Assembly: GCA_026225295.1 (NCBI GenBank)
Contig: JAMFSN010000309.1
Span: forward strand, 84,845 to 148,844
Direction: 5' to 3'
DNA length: 64,000 nt
Source: Frankia alni
GTDB lineage: Bacteria; Actinomycetota; Actinomycetes; Frankiales; Frankiaceae
Below, piece by piece: positions 44,016 through 52,173 of the stretch (within the stretch, counting starts at the first letter, position 1; each line of letters opens with the position of its first letter). The notes beneath the pieces are model-generated. The model saw nothing but the letters and a program-made list of their open reading frames with translations, had not been told where the DNA came from and did no database searches. Made by a program: the position numbers and the translations under genes.

Positions 44016-44891
44016 TCACGCCGGACGCGCCTCACCGAGGGCCGGATCCGGCGCCCCGAGGCTGGTGCTCAGCTGGCGGCCGGAGGAGAGCAGCGCCTCG
44101 GCCATCTCGGGCACCCGGGTGTACTCCTCGGGCCCGAAAATGACACCGATCAGGGCGACGACCTTCCCGTCGGCATTGAAGACGGGCGCCGAGAGGAGCG
44201 AGACCCGCATCGCGCGCACCTCCTCAAGATCCACCCTGACGAGATCGTCATGCGCGAGAGCGCTCGCGACCAGTTGGCGCAGCCCGTCCGACAGCCCGTC
44301 CACAGCGAACGAGAACTCCCGCCGGGTAACCGGGTCGAGCATGACGCTGTACCCGAGCGTCCGGACTATCGCGGCCGCCTGTCGCAGGCGCGCCCGGCCT
44401 CGGCTTCCGATGCTGGGCGCACGGGCGATCCAGGCCTCCAGTTCGGTCTCGTCCCAGGCCGCGCAGGCCAGGCCGTTCGGAGGCGCGAAAGGAAAGGACT
44501 GTCCCTCCACGGAGGTGATCGACATCGGAAAGACGGGGCCGACGCGACTGACGTTGATCAGCTGATCACCGGACACCAGGTAGCCCAGAATTTCGCGGCC
44601 CGTCTGGCCGTTCAGCGCCCTCGTCGCGTCCCGAAGCAGCGCGACGAGGGGCGCCCCGCGCTGGGCCGCGGCGCCGACCGCTATGAGCCCGGGACCGAGT
44701 GCGTACCCACCTTCGCCCCGGCGGACCCAACCCGAGGGCTCGAGGGCGAGCAGGACCGCCTGGCAGGTCGCTCGGCTCTGGCCCAACCGGCGAGCCAGGT
44801 CGGCGACCGCGAACACCTCGCCGGGACGTTCGGCCAGGAACCGCACGATCTCGACGGTGCGCAGCGCCGACGGCGCCGGCTGCAGCGCCAT
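44016..44891 (-). CDS. IclR family regulator (module A)
   Basis: A 291-residue IclR protein that is a clear paralog of the one at 59106-59981, which has exactly the same length. Both begin M-A-L-Q-P-A-P-S-A and share R-R-L-G-Q-S-R-A-T-C-Q-A-V-L-L-A-L-E-P-S in the recognition helix and S-F-P-x-A-P-P-N-G-L-A in the effector domain. GAGGG is about seven bases before the ATG. The near-identical recognition helices imply the same or very similar operators. It converges with the SMP-30-like gene and is divergent from the SDR operon. Confidence 0.92.
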   Translation of the reverse strand: MALQPAPSALRTVEIVRFLAERPGEVFAVADLARRLGQSRATCQAVLLALEPSGWVRRGEGGYALGPGLIAVGAAAQRGAPLVALLRDATRALNGQTGREILGYLVSGDQLINVSRVGPVFPMSITSVEGQSFPFAPPNGLACAAWDETELEAWIARAPSIGSRGRARLRQAAAIVRTLGYSVMLDPVTRREFSFAVDGLSDGLRQLVASALAHDDLVRVDLEEVRAMRVSLLSAPVFNADGKVVALIGVIFGPEEYTRVPEMAEALLSSGRQLSTSLGAPDPALGEARPA

Positions 44892-45093
44892 CAGGGCACC
44901 CTCGTCGCCGTCGCGCGGGCAGCCCGATCCAGACCCGGGCCCAACCCGGCCGGGGTTCTGGCTGGGGCGAACGTGTGCATGGTCACCTCAACTGGGGCTG
45001 CGCCTGGTCGGCGAGCACACCGACTGCATCAACACGAGCACGGTAGCCCCCCGGGGACGTCAGTGAGCAGTACCGCTCGACCCGCTGTGCTGT

Positions 45094-45120
45094 TATATTG
45101 ACAGCCATGCTGATCTGTCA
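45094..45120 (+). promoter_or_regulatory. -10-like box and inverted repeat at a leaderless start (module A)
   Basis: TATATT (45094-45099) lies seven bases before ATG 45107, the right distance for a leaderless transcript. TGACAG (45099-45104) and CTGTCA (45115-45120) form a perfect 6-bp inverted repeat across the start codon. The string TATATTG-A-CA-G-CCATG matches that before the LLM gene of module B (TATATTG-T-CA-T-CCATG) in 14 of 16 positions. This suggests a shared promoter/operator. Confidence 0.6.
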
Positions 45121-45265
45121 CCAGATGGGCATCAGTACCGACTCCCTGTACGAGCCTCCGGCGTCGGCGGGGATCCAGCTGGATGCCAGCGGGACCGTAC
45201 CCGCCGAGATCCTCGCCGACCAGGTGATCAGCCATCTGCGCCGTACCGGGATCATTCCGAGCTGA
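45107..45265 (+). pseudogene. APS kinase (CysC-like) C-terminal remnant
   Basis: The 52-codon frame reads M-G-I-S-T-D-S-L-Y-E-P-P-A-S-A-G-I-Q-L-D and continues P-A-E-I-L-A-D-Q-V-I-S-H-L-R-R-T-G-I. This has the form of the last 45 residues of adenylylsulfate kinases, which usually read D-P-Y-E-P-P, then an I/V-D-T strand, then an S-P-E-E helix with a final L-R. The P-loop and the rest of the kinase are missing. It lies 15 bases before the SDR start and shares its transcript, so it may now act only as a leader. Identification is by pattern recall and deserves checking. Confidence 0.5.
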
Positions 45266-45280
45266 GTAGGGAGGTCCATC

Positions 45281-46021
45281 GTGGGTGAGCTGGACGGTAA
45301 GTGCGCGGTCATCACCGGAGCTGGCTCCGGGCTGGCCAAGGCGGCGACCCGGGTGTTCGTGCGCGAGGGCGCGAAGGTGCTGGCCATCGACATCAGTGGC
45401 CGGGAGAAGGAGACGGCGGCCGAGCTGGGCGACGCCGTCGTGCCGTTCCGCGCCGACGTCTCCCGGGAGGACGACGTCGTGGCCATGTTCGCCGCGGCAT
45501 TGTCCGAGTTCGGCCGGGTGGACGCGGTGCTGAACATCGCCGGGGTCGGCACCGGGGAACCGGTTGCCGATGTCACCATGGCGGAGTACGACCGCGTCAT
45601 GGACGTCAACCTGCGCGGGGTGCTGCTCGGCACGAAGCACGGCATCCGGGCGATGATCCCGACCGGTGGCGGCGCATTGATCAACTACTCGTCCACCCGC
45701 GGGCTGAACGCCTCCCCCCGAGGAGTCAGCGTCTACGCGGCGACGAAGGCGGGGATCATCTCTTTCACCAAGTCCGCCGCCGTGGAGTACGGCCTGCAGG
45801 GCATTCGCGCCAACGCCATCTGCCCGGGCTTCATCGAGACCGAGCTGTCCCGGGGCGTGGCGGAACGCTTCCCGGAGCTCGTCGAGACCGTCCCGATGCG
45901 CCGTCCCGGCCGGCCGGAGGAGGTCGCCGAGCTCGCCGCGTTCCTCGCCTCCGACCGATCGTCGTTCATCAACGGCGCGATCATCCCGATCGACGGTGGG
46001 CACATCGCCCGTCTGGCCTGA
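45281..46021 (+). CDS. short-chain dehydrogenase/reductase
   Basis: A 246-residue classical SDR. The cofactor loop T-G-A-G-S-G-L is at 12-18, L-N-I-A-G at 84-88, the catalytic Ser at about 137-138 (N-Y-S-S-T), and Tyr152/Lys156 in Y-A-A-T-K. The C-terminus has P-I-D-G-G-H as usual. GGGAGG precedes the GTG at 45281. It is preceded by the kinase-like remnant and the promoter-like element that resembles the module B LLM promoter. The substrate is unknown, but co-control with the LLM and lactonase is plausible. Confidence 0.93.
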   Translation: MGELDGKCAVITGAGSGLAKAATRVFVREGAKVLAIDISGREKETAAELGDAVVPFRADVSREDDVVAMFAAALSEFGRVDAVLNIAGVGTGEPVADVTMAEYDRVMDVNLRGVLLGTKHGIRAMIPTGGGALINYSSTRGLNASPRGVSVYAATKAGIISFTKSAAVEYGLQGIRANAICPGFIETELSRGVAERFPELVETVPMRRPGRPEEVAELAAFLASDRSSFINGAIIPIDGGHIARLA

Positions 46022-46165
46022 TCGGCGCAGGCTGGTGACAGCCCGTTGCCGATCACACGACGACCTGGACCACCGGAACGATCATCCAACGATGATCCCG
46101 ACCCGGACGGCACCACCAGCAACTGACCAGCTCAGAGGACACTTCGAAGTTCCGAGCCCCACAGT

Positions 46166-47023
46166 TCATGATCGCTGTCGGGGGGTGTACCAACTGCCGA
46201 CGATGCGGTGGGCGGCGAGACCGAACAGCCAGAACACGGCCAGGCCGAACAAGGACGACACGATGATCGCCGCGAACAACGGTGCGGATTGCAGGCTGCG
46301 GGTGTAGTCGTCGATGAGGCTACCGATGCCGGGTTGTCCCTCGCGGAAGAAGAAGTCGCCGACGATCGCGCCGATGACCGAGAGACCAGCCGAGATACGC
46401 AGTCCGGTGAAGACGGCGGGAAGAGCGCTCGGGATTTCCAGGTGGACGAGTCTCGCCCATCGGCTGGCGCGGTGCAGCGTGAACAGGTCGTGCTGGCCGG
46501 CGTCGGTTGACTGCAGTCCGAAGAGGGTGTTTGTGATGATCGGGAACAGGGCGATCAGGATGCACACGACGGTGCGTGACCAGAATCCGTAGCCCAGCCA
46601 GAACCCGATCAGCGGCACGATCGCCAGGATCGGGATCGTCTGGAGGACCACCGCCCAGGGGTAGAACGACCGCTCTATCCAGCCCGCCTGGCTCATCAGC
46701 ACGGCAAAGATCATCCCCAGGGTGGCGGCGATCGCGAGACCGACCAGCGCGACCTTGGCGGTCGCGGCCAGCCCCTTCAGGGTCTCGTGGAACGTGGACC
46801 AGTCCCCGAACCCGTCGGTGATGACCTGGTGCGGCGGCGGGAGCAGGAACCGTCGACGGGGCGCGAGCGCCAGGTAGGTCACCGCGTACCAGAGGCCGAT
46901 GACGGCGGCGAGCACCGCCAGCGGCGGCCCAGTCGCGCGGGCCGCGCGGCGCAGCCGGGACGGTGGGCGGTCGGGAGACGCCGCCGAGGGCGGCGCGAGT
47001 TGTGGCCGGGCCGGCGCGGTCAT
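46166..47023 (-). CDS. ABC transporter permease (SsuC/TauC/ThiX-like)
   Basis: A 285-residue membrane protein with about six hydrophobic helices starting near residue 35 and the permease signature region around G-L-R-I-S-A-G-L-S-V-I-G-A-I-V-G-D (about 215-231). This is the binding-protein-dependent permease type used for nitrate, sulfonate, taurine or pyrimidine-precursor uptake. Its ATG overlaps the ATPase stop by four bases. The likely binding protein is at 50161-51342 on the same strand. Confidence 0.92.
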   Translation of the reverse strand: MTAPARPQLAPPSAASPDRPPSRLRRAARATGPPLAVLAAVIGLWYAVTYLALAPRRRFLLPPPHQVITDGFGDWSTFHETLKGLAATAKVALVGLAIAATLGMIFAVLMSQAGWIERSFYPWAVVLQTIPILAIVPLIGFWLGYGFWSRTVVCILIALFPIITNTLFGLQSTDAGQHDLFTLHRASRWARLVHLEIPSALPAVFTGLRISAGLSVIGAIVGDFFFREGQPGIGSLIDDYTRSLQSAPLFAAIIVSSLFGLAVFWLFGLAAHRIVGSWYTPRQRS

Positions 47024-47799
47024 GCGAACGACTCCTGTAACGCGGCGGAGACGGTCCTTGCGGTGGCGCCGAAGACGGCGTCGAACCGCAGGTCCAACGG
47101 CCGCGGATAGTCGAAGGGAACGTCGATCTCGGCGAGCACCCGTCCCGGCCGGGCGGACAGGACGATCACCCGACTGGCGAGCCAGACGGCTTCCACGACC
47201 GAGTGGGTGACGAACAGGCCCGCGAAGCGCTCCCGCTCATACAGTCGCAGCACTTCCTGACCCAGGCGCTGCCGGGTGATCTCGTCGACCGCGCCGAACG
47301 GCTCGTCGAAGAGAAACAGCGACGGCCGCATGGTGAGGGCACGGGCGAGCGAGACCCGCATGCGCATCCCACCGGACAGCGTCCGCGGCAGGTGACGTTC
47401 GAAGCCCTCGAGCCCGGTCAGGGAGATTGCCTCCGCGACGAGTTCACGCCGCCGCGTTCTGGGCAGGCCGGCGAGTTGGGCGAGGAGGGCGATGTTGGCC
47501 TGGACGCTGCGCCACGGCAGCAGCGTGGGATCTTGGAAGACGTAGCCAGGAACGGTGGGGCCGACCGCGACCGTCCCGCTCGAGGGTTCAGTTAGCCCCG
47601 ACGCGACCCGCAACAGCGTGGACTTTCCCGCGCCCGACGGCCCGACGACCGCCACGAACTGGCCGTCTTCGACCATGAAGGACACGCCCCGCACCGCCTC
47701 GGTCCCGTCGGGGAAGATTTTCCCTACCCCCCGGAACTCCAACGCGACCCCCGACGCAGCGAGCACCGTCCCCGCCCTCTGCCTACGCTCGGCACTCAC
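47020..47799 (-). CDS. ABC transporter ATPase (SsuB/TauB-like)
   Basis: A 259-residue ATPase. Walker A is G-P-S-G-A-G-K-S-T at 53-61, the Q loop is F-Q-D-P-T-L-L-P-W, the signature is L-S-G-G-M-R-M-R, Walker B is L-F-L-F-D-E-P-F-G-A-V-D, and the switch His is in V-T-H-S-V. The GTG at 47799 has GGGAG five bases before it; an upstream GTG at 47823 is less likely. It energises the permease that overlaps it. Confidence 0.94.
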   Translation of the reverse strand: MSAERRQRAGTVLAASGVALEFRGVGKIFPDGTEAVRGVSFMVEDGQFVAVVGPSGAGKSTLLRVASGLTEPSSGTVAVGPTVPGYVFQDPTLLPWRSVQANIALLAQLAGLPRTRRRELVAEAISLTGLEGFERHLPRTLSGGMRMRVSLARALTMRPSLFLFDEPFGAVDEITRQRLGQEVLRLYERERFAGLFVTHSVVEAVWLASRVIVLSARPGRVLAEIDVPFDYPRPLDLRFDAVFGATARTVSAALQESFA

Positions 47800-48203
47800 G
47801 CGAACTCCCGCCACCCGGCGCACGACGGACCCATCCTCCGCTCGCGGGCCGATCTCACGCCCGGACGTAGAGGCGCCGTCCGGTCAGCGGCGAATGCCGG
47901 CCAGCAATCACGCGAGCGGTCTCCAGCCGGCTGGTGGCCCTGGACGCCAGGCAGAACGGTACAACCGTCCGCGATGGACACGGCCACGAGACGCCTCCCC
48001 TGCTGACGCTCGATAAGTTGATCGACTTCACCGGCGGCCGGGTGTTGCCGTGCGGCGGCCGGATCGACGACCTGAGCGTTCGCCCGTCCGGACCGGGTCA
48101 TCTTACTTAGCTGATTGTCCTATGCCGCCGGTGAACCCGGCGCCATAGGCTGCCATAATCACGCGAAAGCGCCGTAGCGGAGCGGCCGGATGAAGGCGGG
48201 GAA
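47800..48203. other. 404-bp divergent intergenic region
   Basis: Between the ATPase start and the divergent XRE regulator start. No gene was recognised. The region should carry both promoters. Confidence 0.5.
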
Positions 48204-49073
48204 ATGACGCTGCAGCGGGCGGGCGGACCGGTCGTGCGCCGGGTCGTGCTGGGTACGCAGCTACGGCGACTCCGCGAAGCCCGGGGGATAAGCCGGGTGG
48301 ACGCCGGATACAGCATTCGCGCATCCGAGTCGAAGGTCAGTCGGTTGGAGCTGGGCCGGGTCAGTTTCAAGGAACGCGACGTCGCCGATTTGCTGACGCT
48401 GTATGGCGTCACAGACGATGGCGAACGCTCGCCGTTACTCGAGCTTGCCCGGCAGGCGAACGAGCCTGGTTGGTGGCAGGGCCTCACCGATGTGGTGCCG
48501 GGCTGGTTTCAGCCCTACCTCGGGCTGGAGGAAGCAGCGATCCTGATCCGGAGCTACGAACTTCAGTTCGTCCCCGGCCTGCTCCAAACAGAGGACTACG
48601 CCCGCGCTGTCATGATCGCCGGCCGGCGAGGGGACGACACCGGCGTCGTCGACCGTATGGTCGCGGCGCGGATGAGTCGGCAGGCCATTCTGGCTCGGCC
48701 GGAACCGCCGCGGGTGTGGGTGGTGATAGACGAGGCCGCGCTGCGGCGATCGGTCGCCGCACCGGCCGTCATGCGTACCCAGCTGGAGCATCTGATTGCT
48801 CTGAACGAGAGGGCGAATGTCACCGTCCAGGTGATCCCGTTCAGCGTCGGCACCCATGCGGCTGAAGGCGGCTCGTTCAGCATTTTGCGGTTCGATGAAC
48901 CCGACATCCCGGACGTCGTCTATCTGGAGCACCTCACGGGCGCGAACTACCTTGAGCGGCCGGATGATGTCACCCACTACATGCTGACCATGGACAACCT
49001 CGCGCTCGAAAGCACAACCCCCCGCGAAACCGCGAAGATCATCGAAAGTATCGCCTCACACCACGCTCCGTGA
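48204..49073 (+). CDS. XRE-family regulator with DUF5753 domain
   Basis: A 289-residue protein. The N-terminal helix-turn-helix is at about 15-75 (L-G-T-Q-L-R-R-L-R-E-A-R-G-I-S with S-E-S-K-V-S-R-L-E-L-G-R). The DUF5753 domain follows (about 100-280) with L-Q-F-V-P-G-L-L-Q-T-E-D-Y-A-R-A and G-G-S-F-S-I-L-R-F. GGGG lies close before the ATG. This architecture is a hallmark of Streptomyces and relatives, where such genes often neighbour small effector genes; here the neighbour is a methyltransferase on the other strand. It interrupts the ABC transporter gene set. Confidence 0.93.
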   Translation: MTLQRAGGPVVRRVVLGTQLRRLREARGISRVDAGYSIRASESKVSRLELGRVSFKERDVADLLTLYGVTDDGERSPLLELARQANEPGWWQGLTDVVPGWFQPYLGLEEAAILIRSYELQFVPGLLQTEDYARAVMIAGRRGDDTGVVDRMVAARMSRQAILARPEPPRVWVVIDEAALRRSVAAPAVMRTQLEHLIALNERANVTVQVIPFSVGTHAAEGGSFSILRFDEPDIPDVVYLEHLTGANYLERPDDVTHYMLTMDNLALESTTPRETAKIIESIASHHAP

Positions 49074-49093
49074 CACCCCTCAGCCCGCCCGGC

Positions 49094-49126
49094 GGGACCG
49101 GGAGCAAGGAGATCACGCCCGGTCCC
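49094..49126. terminator. bidirectional hairpin between regulator and methyltransferase
   Basis: GGGACCGGG (49094-49102) and CCCGGTCCC (49118-49126) pair perfectly with a 15-base loop. It lies between the stops of two convergent genes (49073 and 49138). Confidence 0.65.
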
Positions 49127-49137
49127 CGTGTGCAGGG

Positions 49138-49938
49138 TCAGACCTTCCGTCCGACACCGCACAGGTCATCAATCGCGACCGGGAGCATCGCCACGCCGGG
49201 GTCGGGTCGCCACAGCGGCGTCGAGACGAGGCCGGGCTCAATGAGTTCGAAGCCGTCGAGGAAACGGGCGACCTGTTCGGGGGTACGCATGTGATAAGGG
49301 AACTTCTCATGTTCGTGGAGCCCGTGAACGGCCTCGGCGCGATCTTCTCCCATGACCGCGTAGGTGCCGTCTTTGAACACCAGGTAACTACCGGAGGGAA
49401 GCGCGTCCCGCAGTCGACGAACGATTGCGTACGCCTCGTCAAGGTCGGCCACGTTTCCCATGATCCCCAGCATGATCAGCCCGACCGGCTGCGTGAAGTC
49501 CAAGGTCTCCGCGGCCGCTTCGAGAATCGCGGCGGGGTCGCGGACATCCGCGTCGACGTAGTCCGTGGCACCTTCGGGAGTACTGACGAGTAGCGCCCGC
49601 GCATGCACCAGCACAAGCGGGTCGTGGTCGACATAGACGATCCGCGAATCCGGGGCCGTCCGCTGCGCGACCTCATGGGTGTTGTCGGCCGTAGGCAGTC
49701 CGGTACCGATGTCGAGGAATTGCCGGATACCCACGTCGCCGGCCAGATAGCCGACCGCACGGCCAAGAAAAGCCCGCGCCTCCCGGGCGATCTGCACAAT
49801 CTCCGGAAGCAACTCGTAGAGTCGATCCCCGAACTCGCGATCGATCGGGTAGTGGTCCTTACCACCCAGCCAGTAGTTCCACACCCGGGCCGAGTGCGGC
49901 ACGGTCATATCGACTACGGGCACCGAACCGTCGCTCAC
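49138..49938 (-). CDS. SAM-dependent methyltransferase, DUF574-type
   Basis: A 266-residue protein with P-H-S-A-R-V-W-N-Y-W-L-G-G-K-D-H-Y near the N-terminus, diagnostic of the actinobacterial DUF574 (SAM_MT) group. The SAM-binding loop F-L-D-I-G-T-G-L-P-T is at about 74-83 and Y-V-D-H-D-P-L-V-L follows. AAGGGA lies about eight bases before the GTG at 49938. These proteins are very numerous in actinomycetes and commonly found near XRE/DUF5753 genes; their substrates are unknown. Confidence 0.92.
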   Translation of the reverse strand: MSDGSVPVVDMTVPHSARVWNYWLGGKDHYPIDREFGDRLYELLPEIVQIAREARAFLGRAVGYLAGDVGIRQFLDIGTGLPTADNTHEVAQRTAPDSRIVYVDHDPLVLVHARALLVSTPEGATDYVDADVRDPAAILEAAAETLDFTQPVGLIMLGIMGNVADLDEAYAIVRRLRDALPSGSYLVFKDGTYAVMGEDRAEAVHGLHEHEKFPYHMRTPEQVARFLDGFELIEPGLVSTPLWRPDPGVAMLPVAIDDLCGVGRKV

Positions 49939-50160
49939 AGGCAATTTCCCTTCGCGGCCTTCGCGGGCGGTGGCAACACCCTGCACTCATCATAGGGACC
50001 GGCCGCAACAGCTCCAACACGGATCTCGCCAGCCGCAGCTCTCCGCCGCAGTCCCGGCGCCACCGGTCAGAGACCTGCGACGCGGAGGGCGACGGGGCGC
50101 CGGGTGCGGCGAGGGCACCACAGCTGCGGCCGGGCCATCATCCCGGCCGGCGCCGCCCGG

Positions 50161-51342
50161 CTACTTCAACGCCACTGTCTTGTCGAGAAACTCGTTGGTG
50201 ACCAGATCGGCCGCGGTCAGGCCCGGCTTCGGCTTGCTGCCCTTCGCGGTGAAGACCGGCACCAACCGGCCGATCAGTTTCTGCACCCGGGCCGGGTCAA
50301 AGCTGCCCAGCACCCCGTCACTGCCGTCGGAGATCAACCCGAGGTTCTTCTGCGTGGCATCGCCGTACTCGAGCAGACCGGCCGACAGGGTGAACCCACC
50401 CGTATGCAGCGTGCTGACGACCTTCAGCAGGAGCTGGTTCGTCGGCCCCGGATTGGCGACGTAGTCCCGTTGCGCCCGCTGCAACAGCGGCACCAGCTTG
50501 GCCAGACAGGCACGGTCAGCCGAGACCTTGTCCCGCCGAACAGCCAGCGTAGAAATATAGACCGGGTATTCCTTCTGGAGAAGCAGGTACTTGACCGGCT
50601 TGTCCCACGCCTTGACGTCGTGTTGCAGCAGGTAGGGCTCGTTGGTGACGAACGCCTGCTGCACGATCTTCCCGTCGGCGGCGACGAACCGGTCCGGGGC
50701 TCCCTGATAGGAGGTGTCGACCTGCGACTTGGTGAGGAGCCCCTCGCGGATGAACGCGTCGGGAAAGGCAGTCCCGCTGGCACTGGCCAGCACCGTCGCG
50801 CCCGATCGGCGGACCTCGGCGACGCTGGTGAAGTTCCACGCCGGATTGCCCCACATCAAGGCCAACGGCGACTTTTCATAGGGCGCGAAAACCGCGACCG
50901 TGGGCTGGCTCCCCGACGCCTGCACGGCCTCGTCCGTGCCCACATAGCCGGCCAGGATGTTGTCGTCCTGGGCCAGCAGCGAGGTCACCGACTGAAACCC
51001 TGTTGCCGGCCCACCGGCCCGCAACTCAAGCGTCACGCCCGTGCCACCGAGCGGCCCGTCGACCCGGTTCTTGCTTGCGTTGATCGTCGGATTCGGCCCG
51101 AACAGCTGGTAAAGATAGCCGTCCGGTAGGCCAGGCCACCAGTTCGACTGGATCACAACCGTGGACGGGCAGATCCCCTTCAGCGGCGTGGTATAGCGGG
51201 ACACGGCGACAGACCCCGTGGCAGCTGGGCGCGTTCCACCCGACCCGCCTGACGAACTGGAACAGGCGGCCAGACCCACCGCCAGGACCACGGCGCACCC
51301 GCCAACCGTCACCCAACGGCGGCGAAACCTCGAAATTTTCAC
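50161..51342 (-). CDS. ABC substrate-binding lipoprotein (SsuA/NMT1-like)
   Basis: A 393-residue exported protein. The basic start, hydrophobic core and lipobox L-A-A-C-S-S-S-S give a lipoprotein signal with Cys near residue 26. The mature part contains I-Q-S-N-W-W-P-G-L-P-D-G-Y-L-Y, a central V-A-V-F-A-P-Y-E-K-S-P and A-F-P-D-A-F-I-R, in line with the type II binding proteins of nitrate/sulfonate/taurine-like systems. The GTG at 51342 has GGGA before it. It probably serves the permease/ATPase pair at 46166-47799, from which it is now separated by the XRE and methyltransferase genes. Confidence 0.9.
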   Translation of the reverse strand: MKISRFRRRWVTVGGCAVVLAVGLAACSSSSGGSGGTRPAATGSVAVSRYTTPLKGICPSTVVIQSNWWPGLPDGYLYQLFGPNPTINASKNRVDGPLGGTGVTLELRAGGPATGFQSVTSLLAQDDNILAGYVGTDEAVQASGSQPTVAVFAPYEKSPLALMWGNPAWNFTSVAEVRRSGATVLASASGTAFPDAFIREGLLTKSQVDTSYQGAPDRFVAADGKIVQQAFVTNEPYLLQHDVKAWDKPVKYLLLQKEYPVYISTLAVRRDKVSADRACLAKLVPLLQRAQRDYVANPGPTNQLLLKVVSTLHTGGFTLSAGLLEYGDATQKNLGLISDGSDGVLGSFDPARVQKLIGRLVPVFTAKGSKPKPGLTAADLVTNEFLDKTVALK

Positions 51343-52173
51343 CGGTCCCGATCTCCTCAACACCGTGAAACAGACGAATACAGGCGGTGAGAGCACCCGT
51401 CTCGTACTCCCGGCTCCACCGCGCGGCCCGTTCGTGGCCCATTGGTAGGATTCCACACCAACCGGAACCGGGTTGTACGAGGTGCCCCTTTCGCGAAGGT
51501 TGCCCACCAGGCGCCTCCCCCGCCGCGGCACCGACACCCGCACGTGACGCCGCTCCCGGGATATCTGCCGCCTTGCGCCTGTCACCTACACCGCCAATGG
51601 GCTGCTGGCCCAGGTGACGAGGCAAGACAGGTTCGCGACCCCTGGTCATGGACGTGACCTGCCGAAATTCGATCCGAACGAGAATCCGCCACCGGACACG
51701 ATGGCGGACGCGACCGATGAGCGGACGGCGCCGCGGACGCTTTCCTGTGCGTCCGCCGAACCGTTGGCTACCGATGTCACGTCACGTCAGCGGTGCACCG
51801 ACGCCGCCGTGGTTGCTGACGGAGGAAATCGGCGACTGGCTGGTGGAGATCGAGGGTGGCGTGTAGGTCTGGCGCGTCGAGGATGCGGTCGAAGTCGCGC
51901 ATGTCGGCGTCGAGGCAACCCGTCCGACCCGCAGGGGTGCTGGTGAGTAGAGCACAGCCGAACCGGGGCGCTATCGATAGCGGGCCTCCAGGTCTCGATA
52001 GCACCCGTCTTTGGCGGCGTGGCCGCGCGCGTTAAACTTAGCTTCACGCATATTCAGGATGCGATCGGCCAGACTGGGGCCGTACTGGCAGTCCCTGAGG
52101 TGTTATTTACATACGACTCCTTGGTCGTGCGGGTTTTGTACCGGAAAACACCCCGTCGGTCCGAATTCTGTTT
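51343..52173. other. 830-bp region without clear genes, with a 14-bp palindrome
   Basis: No family-like coding sequence was found on either strand. A perfect palindrome at 51969-51982 with a repeated half-site is the only notable element. The first 100 bases should contain the promoter of the binding-protein gene. Confidence 0.5.
51969..52001. repeat. 14-bp palindrome plus half-site
   Basis: CGCTATCGATAGCG (51969-51982) is a perfect palindrome. Its right half CGATAGC recurs at 51995-52001. It could be a recombinase or regulator-binding site; no recombinase gene is close. Confidence 0.5.
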
